DNA of 46,909 bases. It comes from CAKUIA01 sp044433115 (GTDB taxonomy: Bacteria > Verrucomicrobiota > Verrucomicrobiia > Opitutales > Intestinicryptomonadaceae). The stretch is from assembly GCA_044433115.1 (NCBI GenBank), contig JAWXTY010000013.1, positions 1 through 46,909 on the forward strand, read 5' to 3'. The notes beneath the pieces were generated by a model, which searched no databases, was not told where the DNA came from, and was given only the letters and a program-made list of their open reading frames with translations. A program made the translations under genes and the position numbers. Positions 40,879 through 46,909 of the stretch are shown one piece after another (the stretch's first letter is position 1; each line of letters begins with the position of its first letter).

Positions 40879-42162
40879 TTATTTAGAACTTGGATTTATA
40901 ATCACGCTTAGTGCTTCTTTTATATTGGCACTAGCTGTGTTTTCTAAAGTCCAAAGCAAATATCTTTGCAAGATAGGGCTGGCTATATAAGACTTAATAT
41001 AGTTATCTACAAGTATATACATTCTGCCCTTTAGAAGAGCTGTCTCTTGTTGCTTAGTGTTTGGCTCAGGCAATTCTTTACGAAATACCTTCATCGTATA
41101 CTCAGCTTGAGCCTTATATTCATAGGCTTGCAAAATTCGCTCTATAGGTCTGTAATTGCCTCTAGCAAAAAATTCGCCCCACAAAACTTCCATATCCACA
41201 GGGCTTAGCAATTCGCCCTCATAAGGCTTAAAATCAAAACTAAATTCGCCAAAAATATAACTTTGATATATCAATTCTTGGCTAGATATATTCTTCTTTG
41301 CAAATCTTGGCTTTTGCATAAATGCGTTAATCATTATAGTCCTATTCCTATCTGCCTCACTCATTTTAAGAAATTCTTCTTGCAATTTATTATACAAAAA
41401 CGCATTGTCTGCAAAAACTGTCTTATAAAAACTAATCAACATTGCATCAAAGCCATTATAGCCTCCCTTTTTATAAAAATCTAAGCCCTTTGAGAAAAAT
41501 GAAGAATAAAAAGCTTCCTTATCATAATCAAAATTATATCTAAATACAAAGCTATTAATTTCATCTTTAGTCAGCTCAACAGGAGGAAGTTCCCAATCAG
41601 TCAACAAAATCTGAGCCTTCGACTTAACTGTAGTGCCTTCCTTTAAGTCCTTAACTTCAAAGAATATATTGTAAAGCCCAAAATCGTCTGTATCGCTAAA
41701 TTCCAAAAACATATCTACAGGGAAAAACAACACATTCTTCTTGTTTTCCATAACCCCTTCTATACGCTTATTTTCCATCAGCACAGTACCTCCTCCAAAG
41801 CCATCTTTGAACAAAGATAAAGTGCATTCAAAAGCATATTCGTCGCCATCGTTCTTAACTATATCAGTCAATATAGGCAAATATCTAAAACTTTCGCCCC
41901 TATGAATTTCGTCTAAATACTTTATATAAAACTGCGAAGGTGGCATTCTATAAAAGCTATCCATTGGCGACTCAGTCAATATAGAACTCACCCCAAAACT
42001 CGCCACGCTTAGCTCTTTGTCAAGCTCGCTTGTCTCTGCAACACCCTTTGAGGCTTCTTCTGTGGCTTGAGCAATTTCTTGAACTTTTGCACTCTCATCT
42101 TGAGCATTTGCAAAAGGGAACAAAGAGTAAGAGAATAATATTAAAAGATTTAGATATTTCAT
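40879..42162 (-). CDS. Secreted protein of unknown function, coupled to mcsB
   Basis: Not recognised. A clear signal peptide (MKYLNLLILFSYSLFPFANA, cleavage probably before Gln21) sends the 427-residue protein to the periplasm. After a short Glu-rich segment, residues about 65-190 look like a beta-sandwich (FPVDMFLEFSDTDDFGLYNI, then FFEVKDLKEGTTVKSK). A helical C-terminal half follows, with a block resembling GWxTD-type proteins (FLKMSEADRNRTIMI). Its start overlaps the mcsB stop (ATGA), so it is translationally coupled to a cytoplasmic protein-quality kinase, an odd partner. Confidence 0.7.
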   Translation of the reverse strand: MKYLNLLILFSYSLFPFANAQDESAKVQEIAQATEEASKGVAETSELDKELSVASFGVSSILTESPMDSFYRMPPSQFYIKYLDEIHRGESFRYLPILTDIVKNDGDEYAFECTLSLFKDGFGGGTVLMENKRIEGVMENKKNVLFFPVDMFLEFSDTDDFGLYNIFFEVKDLKEGTTVKSKAQILLTDWELPPVELTKDEINSFVFRYNFDYDKEAFYSSFFSKGLDFYKKGGYNGFDAMLISFYKTVFADNAFLYNKLQEEFLKMSEADRNRTIMINAFMQKPRFAKKNISSQELIYQSYIFGEFSFDFKPYEGELLSPVDMEVLWGEFFARGNYRPIERILQAYEYKAQAEYTMKVFRKELPEPNTKQQETALLKGRMYILVDNYIKSYIASPILQRYLLWTLENTASANIKEALSVIINPSSK

Positions 42163-43244
42163 CTGTTTAGGAATTTAGTTAAAGTTGTAGGGAATTTATA
42201 CTTTGCCAAAATAGTCCTTATATAAGAAGCACGAGCTACATCTCTTTGATAAGGGCTTTCTATTTCGCAATTTTTTATCAAAATCAAATGAGCCTTTTGT
42301 ATATTCATCATTAGAGCATTTATATCCTTTTTCATTGTCTTAGGGAATATTCCCATTGCACTTGCAAGCTTCAACATAGATAAGCAACCCAATGCCTCTG
42401 AGGAATTTATCAAAGCAGAATACATCAATAAGCCCCACGCCCTCGATATTTTATTTATCAAAAATTCAGGCGTTTCCTTTATCATTTTTACCCTTGCATC
42501 TAGCTCAAACTCTTCAAGCTTCAACGCAATCTTTGTAATATCTAGCACAATCTGCTCTTCAGAGATACCCAATGTACGCTGATTTGACACTTGAAAAAAC
42601 GAGCCTAAAGAGTCGCTACCCTCGCCATTTGCCCCTCTAATTACTATGCCAAGTTGGTTTACCCCACGCATAACCTTTTCCATCAAATCGCTTTCAACTA
42701 AGCAGGGCAAGTGCATCATCACAGAAGCTCTCATACCAGTTCCCACATTGCTTGGGCAACTAGTTAAAAAGCCGTATCTATCTGAATAAGCATAATTTAA
42801 CTCCTTAGCTAAAAAGGCATCTAATTCAAAAGTCCTCTCCCAAATTTTTTCGAGCGACAATCCCTTATCTATAGATTGTATACGCAAGTGGTCCTCTTCA
42901 TTAAGCATAATCAAGCTAGAAAACTTCTCATCTAAAACGAGTCCAGCCCTGCCATTTTTATTTTCAAAAAGCTCCTTACTTATAAATCTGCACTCTAAAA
43001 GAACAAGCCTGTCAATCTCGCTCAGTTGCGACATATCTAAACTCTTGATATTCTTGAGCTTCTTGTATTTCTTAAGAGCTAAAAAAGTGCGAGTATAAAT
43101 ATCATTTAAGTCGTCTTTTTTTGCAATGCTCATAAAGTTCACGCCCGACAAATTCCTCGCCAAGCGTATCCTAGAACTTATTATCACAGAAGAACTTGCA
43201 CTATGATATAAGCCTGCATTTTTATCTATAAGACTCTCAAACAT
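42159..43244 (-). CDS. mcsB: Protein arginine kinase (McsB)
   Basis: Phosphorylates arginines on misfolded proteins to mark them for the ClpCP protease. The 361-residue protein has the phosphagen-kinase fold: VIISSRIRLARNLSG (ATP-binding start), SCPSNVGTGMRASVMMHLPC (catalytic Cys region), and GEGSDSLGSFFQVSNQRTLG. The allosteric phospho-arginine site motif RDxxRA is present as RDVARA (334-339), separating it from creatine-type kinases. It starts three bases from the mcsA stop. Neither ctsR nor clpC is nearby. Confidence 0.95.
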   Translation of the reverse strand: MFESLIDKNAGLYHSASSSVIISSRIRLARNLSGVNFMSIAKKDDLNDIYTRTFLALKKYKKLKNIKSLDMSQLSEIDRLVLLECRFISKELFENKNGRAGLVLDEKFSSLIMLNEEDHLRIQSIDKGLSLEKIWERTFELDAFLAKELNYAYSDRYGFLTSCPSNVGTGMRASVMMHLPCLVESDLMEKVMRGVNQLGIVIRGANGEGSDSLGSFFQVSNQRTLGISEEQIVLDITKIALKLEEFELDARVKMIKETPEFLINKISRAWGLLMYSALINSSEALGCLSMLKLASAMGIFPKTMKKDINALMMNIQKAHLILIKNCEIESPYQRDVARASYIRTILAKYKFPTTLTKFLNR

Positions 43245-43246
43245 AG

Positions 43247-43822
43247 CTATTTCTTTAAGGATTTAATTTTGTCTCTAAGCAAAGCTGCGTCCTCATAACG
43301 CTCTTGCGAGATTGCCAAAGCTAAGTCTGCATTAAGCTTTTCAAGCGAAGCCTCTTCTATCTCTTCTACAACTTCCTTTAAGTCAACGTCCTCTGGAGCT
43401 TTATCTTTAGCTACAGGGCGTTTCTTTCGCTTCTTAGAGCCTTCTAAGACTATCCCCTTATGCTCTTTAGAGAGATGTATCTGCTCTAAAATCTCGTCGA
43501 ATTTCCTAGAAAACGCCTCATAGCAATGCTCGCAAGCAACCTTTGTCGCCTTTTCAAATTCTTCAAAGCTAGTCTTACAATGAGGGCAAATTAGGATTTT
43601 AGGAGCTTTTTTCAAGCCTCCCAACATATCTTCTACAACGCTTTCGAGCTGTGCTGGTTTCTTTTTCAAAACCACTTGAGTATCAATTAAAGCCTTAAGC
43701 TTGTCTTGATTTTTCTCTGCACACTCTTGGCATAAATGAAATTTCAGCTTTTGCCCACCCACAAATTTAGTTATGTGGACAGTAGCCTTTTTTTCACATA
43801 TATCGCACTTGTAGTCAGACAT
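43247..43822 (-). CDS. mcsA: McsA-like zinc-finger/UVR protein, activator of McsB
   Basis: Adaptor and activator of McsB. The 191 residues contain two pairs of CxxC zinc ligands (CDICEKKATVHI with HLCQECAEKN, then CPHCKTSFEEF with VACEHCYEAF) and a C-terminal UVR motif (LALAISQERYEDAALLRDKI). This is the McsA plan, slightly longer than in Firmicutes because of a Lys/Glu-rich linker (about 125-155). It lies directly before mcsB and eight bases after purA, so the three are one transcript. Confidence 0.92.
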   Translation of the reverse strand: MSDYKCDICEKKATVHITKFVGGQKLKFHLCQECAEKNQDKLKALIDTQVVLKKKPAQLESVVEDMLGGLKKAPKILICPHCKTSFEEFEKATKVACEHCYEAFSRKFDEILEQIHLSKEHKGIVLEGSKKRKKRPVAKDKAPEDVDLKEVVEEIEEASLEKLNADLALAISQERYEDAALLRDKIKSLKK

Positions 43823-43830
43823 TTCTAATA

Positions 43831-45372
43831 TTACATTTTCAAAAGTTCTTCAGCCGAAGGAATATCTCTAATAATTTGAGATGGCATAGGACCTACCCCT
43901 ATATATCTCAAGTTAGGTAAAATCTTTGTGCTGCCTTCTCTATTTGCCAATTCCACAATCTTCTTAAAGCAGAACACTACATAGTCCTTAGCCTCCTTAG
44001 GTAAATCGGCAAAAGAGCGAACACCTGAAATATCTTGGCTAAATGGCTTTAATTCTTCATAAACAGCCTCAAGCTTCTTGCGAACATTGTCATTACGTGG
44101 AACGTGCTTGTAAATCTTGCCAGTCTCTGTGCATTTATACGCCACACATACCTTTAAATTGCCATAAGACTCGTCGCAAGATAGTGCGTCTAGCTTATTG
44201 ATAACTAAGTCCTCGTAGCCCCCATACCTCAAAGCGTCAGCCTTTTCTACAGCGTCGAACCAGCCAACCATACGTTGTCTGCCAGTACTTGTGCCAAATT
44301 CCATTTCCTTTAGCTTAACAGTCAAAGGCTGAGCGTCGTCCATCTTAGTAATAAACACGTGAGTACCCACCTTAGTATCATAAGCCTTACAGCAACCTAG
44401 AGTGTGAACTGCCCCTATAGGCATACCAGCACTTTGGAATAGCTCAGGAACTGTAGTGTGAGACGCAGTTACATTAGGCGAAAATCCGTGGCGTTTATCC
44501 AACCAATAAGCCTGACCAAACTCGCCTATGATGTATCTGCCCTCGTCTATAACCTTTAAGCACTCTTCTCTAACGTCGCCAATATTCTTAGCCAAGAACT
44601 GCCCTGCTGCCCAATAGTTTTCAACTATAGCATCTAAGTTTAGTTCAAAAGCATTTTCTGTTTTAAATTGATGAAAGTCGAACTCGCTCTTTTCGAATAC
44701 GCCACTTTCTATAGCCTGAGCGTTTGCCCTAACTTCTGCATTAGTCAATATATCAAAGAAGCCAAACCAGTCTTCTTCAGAAGTTTTGCATACATATTTA
44801 ATAGTGTCGCAAGCCCTCAAAAGCTTTGCCTTTAACTTAGCTGAAAATGTTTCTTTAGAAGCTAAAAAGTCGCTATACCAAATTTGGAACTGCCCAACTT
44901 CGTCTAAATAAGAAGGAGTAATTCCTCTGCCAGTTGAGCCACGAGGTTCTTCTTTAAGTATATTAACTCTATAGCCCTCAAAAGCTAAGTCCAAGAGTCT
45001 ATGACCTACATCGCTAAGCAAAGTTCTTTCGTCGATAAGCAATCTTGAGAAAATTTCATAAGACTCTTTTTCGAGAGGCACGCCTTCCCAAATAAATTTT
45101 CTTGGGTCTGCAACAACACCACAGCCAATGGCTAGCGTTTCTACAGATTTTTCAATTACGCCAGCAGGCAATAAATTCAACTTAACATTACCAGCCGTAT
45201 GTCCAGAATTTGCTCCGCCATTAACTTTCATAACAATAGCAGCAATATCTTCTCTTTTTGTCTGCCCTTTAAGTTCTTCGATAACTTCGTAAATTAGGCG
45301 ACCTTTACCTTCGTCTCCCATACTTATGCCAATATCGGCGATTATTTGACTTTTAAATTGTGTTAAAGACAT
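43831..45372 (-). CDS. purA: Adenylosuccinate synthetase, long divergent form (PurA)
   Basis: Joins IMP and aspartate with GTP, the first committed step to AMP. The phosphate loop GDEGKG (19-24) and catalytic His58 in NGGANSGHTA are intact, as are STGRGITPSY, GRQRMVGWFDAV, NKLDAL and SGVRSFADLP. At 513 residues it is about 80 longer than the usual 430. Several canonical stretches differ: QWGDEGKG is SMGDEGKG, and the EGAQG-LDxDxGTYPFVTSSN region reads GEFGQAYWLDKRHGFSP. It is still most likely PurA, but from an unusual subfamily. An upstream position in the mcsA-mcsB transcript links nucleotide synthesis with protein quality control by location only. Confidence 0.88.
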   Translation of the reverse strand: MSLTQFKSQIIADIGISMGDEGKGRLIYEVIEELKGQTKREDIAAIVMKVNGGANSGHTAGNVKLNLLPAGVIEKSVETLAIGCGVVADPRKFIWEGVPLEKESYEIFSRLLIDERTLLSDVGHRLLDLAFEGYRVNILKEEPRGSTGRGITPSYLDEVGQFQIWYSDFLASKETFSAKLKAKLLRACDTIKYVCKTSEEDWFGFFDILTNAEVRANAQAIESGVFEKSEFDFHQFKTENAFELNLDAIVENYWAAGQFLAKNIGDVREECLKVIDEGRYIIGEFGQAYWLDKRHGFSPNVTASHTTVPELFQSAGMPIGAVHTLGCCKAYDTKVGTHVFITKMDDAQPLTVKLKEMEFGTSTGRQRMVGWFDAVEKADALRYGGYEDLVINKLDALSCDESYGNLKVCVAYKCTETGKIYKHVPRNDNVRKKLEAVYEELKPFSQDISGVRSFADLPKEAKDYVVFCFKKIVELANREGSTKILPNLRYIGVGPMPSQIIRDIPSAEELLKM

Positions 45373-45482
45373 ATCTTTTCTTATTAATTATTCCTCTTGT
45401 AATTTCCTCTTGGGTATTCGTAACCTTAAAGAACTTATAGTTTAAACAGATTTTTCTGCCTTTGTAAAGTATATAGACAAAA

Positions 45483-45514
45483 AAAGTGCTACCAAATTTA
45501 ATTAGTAGCACTTT
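45483..45514 (-). terminator. Intrinsic terminator after the repetitive surface-protein gene
   Basis: AAAGTGCTAC (45483-45492) and GTAGCACTTT (45505-45514) form a perfect 10-bp stem with a 12-base loop. Read on the minus strand the stem runs into seven T, so it ends transcription of the gene at 45537 before purA. Confidence 0.9.
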
Positions 45515-45536
45515 AGAATATTTTTTCTTAGCTATC

Positions 45537-46909
45537 TTAGTTTAAGCTTAGAGTTTCAACTGGTTGAGCTTCCTCAGCAGAGGCTTGTTTAGCGTCTTGA
45601 GTTGTCTCTTCTTTTTCTTCCTCATCTTCTTCAGAAGAAGCTTTGTCAGAACTTACTTGCTCAGGGTCGATATTGCCGAATGTGTAAACGTCGCCGTTGC
45701 CACTTTCAGTGTTTTGATCAACATCAGTTGGGCTATAAGTCTTGTTGCCGATGATGAATGCACTGTTGCCTTCAGCATTTTCTGATAATAGAGGAGAGTT
45801 AGATTCAGAGTCTGGGCTAACTTCCTTAGTACCTTCAGCACCGTATTGGTCAAAAGCGTCTCTTACTGAACCACCTGTGATAACTCCATTAGAAACTACG
45901 TCGTCAAAGCTACCTGAGTTAGAGTCGATGTAATCTTCTACATTATCAGCTGCGTCGCCAGAGCCATTAACTATGATAGAGCCATTGCCTGTAGAGCTTA
46001 GAGTTGGCAAGCTGTCAACGATTTCGCCTTCGTAAGTGATAGAGCCAGAATCTATGCTTGTGCTAGCGTCGCCAGTAGCAGTGATTATGCCATCAGTGCT
46101 TACAGTAACGTCGTTATCGCCAGTTACTAATACTGCACCAACTTGAACGATGTCGCCATCAGCTGTTACCTCAATAGAGCCTGAAGTAGAAGTCATATCG
46201 TCTAATTCCAAGTTGCCAGTTTGAGCGATTGTGATGTCGCCATCAGCTTCAGCACTTAGGCTACCAGCAGTAGTGTTAACGTCGATGCTGTCATCAGCTG
46301 TTAGGTCTACAGAGTTAGCAGTGATAGAAGTTTCGTCTTCGCTTGTGATAGAGCCAGTAGCTGCGATTTCTACGCTATCGCCACTTACAACATCGCCTAC
46401 TTCCAAGTCGCCTGTGTTAGATACTGTTACGTCGCCTTTAGAAGTTGCTGTTAAGCTACCAACTATAGTATCAACGTCGATGCTAGCACCACTTAAGTCA
46501 GCAGAGTCAGCTACGATTGTACCAGTGCTTGTCATATCGCCAGTAGTTGCAATTTCAACAGAGTCAGCTACAACATTACCCAAGTCTAAGTCGCCAGTGT
46601 TATCTATATTCAAGTCGCCTTCAACTGTAGCAGTCAAGCTATTAACATCAGTTACTACTGCGTCTGTGTTAGTGATAGAGCCATCAACATTTAGAGTCAA
46701 GCTATCAGCGGTTACAGAAGTTTCGCCAGCTTCAGTAGTGAATATTACATCACCATCATTAGTAGTTGCTAGAGTTATATCGTTACCTGCACTTAGAGAG
46801 TCGATTGAAACATCGCCATCATTAGTTATATCAATGCTACCACTAGTTGAAGAAGCACTCAAGCTATCTACATTAGTGCTTAGAGCAGAGTCATTAGCAC
46901 CTGAGATGT
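45537..46909 (-). CDS. Repetitive beta-helix-type surface protein, 3' part only
   Basis: The reading frame is open to the window edge (…SGANDSALSTNVDSLSASS), so only the last 457 or so residues are seen. Residues up to about 300 are imperfect repeats of about 17-24 residues of the kind GDITI-x-x-TGNLELGDV, rich in Asp, Thr, Ser and Val, as in filamentous-haemagglutinin or parallel beta-helix adhesins. After that come a linker with SDSESNSPLLSENAEGNSAF and a strongly acidic tail (SSEEDEEEKEETTQDAKQAS) ending VETLSLN. No autotransporter barrel, LPxTG or other sorting signal is seen at the end. GC looks higher than in the neighbours, reflecting the GCN/GAT-rich repeats. Confidence 0.75.
   Translation of the reverse strand, partial: ISGANDSALSTNVDSLSASSTSGSIDITNDGDVSIDSLSAGNDITLATTNDGDVIFTTEAGETSVTADSLTLNVDGSITNTDAVVTDVNSLTATVEGDLNIDNTGDLDLGNVVADSVEIATTGDMTSTGTIVADSADLSGASIDVDTIVGSLTATSKGDVTVSNTGDLEVGDVVSGDSVEIAATGSITSEDETSITANSVDLTADDSIDVNTTAGSLSAEADGDITIAQTGNLELDDMTSTSGSIEVTADGDIVQVGAVLVTGDNDVTVSTDGIITATGDASTSIDSGSITYEGEIVDSLPTLSSTGNGSIIVNGSGDAADNVEDYIDSNSGSFDDVVSNGVITGGSVRDAFDQYGAEGTKEVSPDSESNSPLLSENAEGNSAFIIGNKTYSPTDVDQNTESGNGDVYTFGNIDPEQVSSDKASSEEDEEEKEETTQDAKQASAEEAQPVETLSLN

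Overview
The window (about 47 kb, AT-rich, densely coding) looks like chromosomal DNA of a Gram-negative, diaminopimelate-type bacterium, most likely from the Planctomycetota-Verrucomicrobiota-Chlamydiota group (Lentisphaerota or Verrucomicrobiota-like). The support is a combination of traits: lipid A synthesis (LpxB), the murein-recycling ligase Mpl and a DapL-type aminotransferase, alongside a McsA/McsB arginine-kinase pair and a Gld-like ABC transporter/DUF4340/AsmA-like operon. This is inference from gene content; there is no rRNA, and no tRNA was seen. Most housekeeping genes lack an obvious Shine-Dalgarno sequence and sit in tightly overlapping (ATGA) strings.

Layout: (1) 1-198, a 78-bp tandem repeat. 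(2) 198-4431, minus strand: holA, a secreted Sel1-repeat protein, acpP, fabF. (3) 4432-4984, a gene-free, hairpin-packed element with terminal inverted repeats and a perfect 50-bp palindrome. (4) 4985-10245, plus strand: hflX, trpS, an unknown membrane/coiled-coil protein, a 296-bp inverted-repeat structured element, hisF, and a small ABM monooxygenase. (5) 10246-10768, a second hairpin-rich intergenic stretch sharing modules with the first. (6) 10769-19879, minus strand: a rhamnose-containing surface polysaccharide locus (rmlA, rmlC, rmlD, rmlB, two sugar-transfer proteins, an IS256-family element, gene debris including a second rmlB 3' end, a methyltransferase fusion and a GT2). (7) 19970-23139, minus strand: dapL, purU, Nudix, pyrE. 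(8) 23211-30391, plus strand: panC, nadB, apt, a LacI-type regulator, nuoA, a PTS EIIA-diadenylate cyclase fusion, mpl. (9) 30388-40835, minus strand: a specialised ACP, Gld-like ABC ATPase and permease, GldG-like protein, DUF4340 protein, AsmA-like protein, Gfo/Idh/MocA oxidoreductase, lpxB. (10) 40879-45372, minus strand: a long divergent PurA, McsA, McsB and a secreted protein. (11) 45537-46909, the 3' end of a repetitive surface protein cut by the window edge.

Functionally, much of the window concerns the envelope. The rml locus makes dTDP-L-rhamnose and transfers it into a surface polysaccharide. LpxB, the oxidoreductase, the AsmA-like protein and the ABC/GldG/DUF4340 set form one outer-membrane-oriented operon. 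Mpl and DapL serve peptidoglycan, and FabF/AcpP supply fatty acids. The polysaccharide locus shows clear signs of exchange: an IS without visible target duplication, truncated tails of glycosyltransferase and rmlB genes, a chimeric ORF, lower apparent GC and strong AGGAG-type ribosome sites unlike the neighbouring genes.

The most interesting items are: a PTS EIIA domain fused to an archaeal DacZ-like diadenylate cyclase; a nested 296-bp structured element whose 20-bp closing stem ends one base before the hisF start codon; the palindrome-rich intergenic elements; and the rmlB recombination scar.
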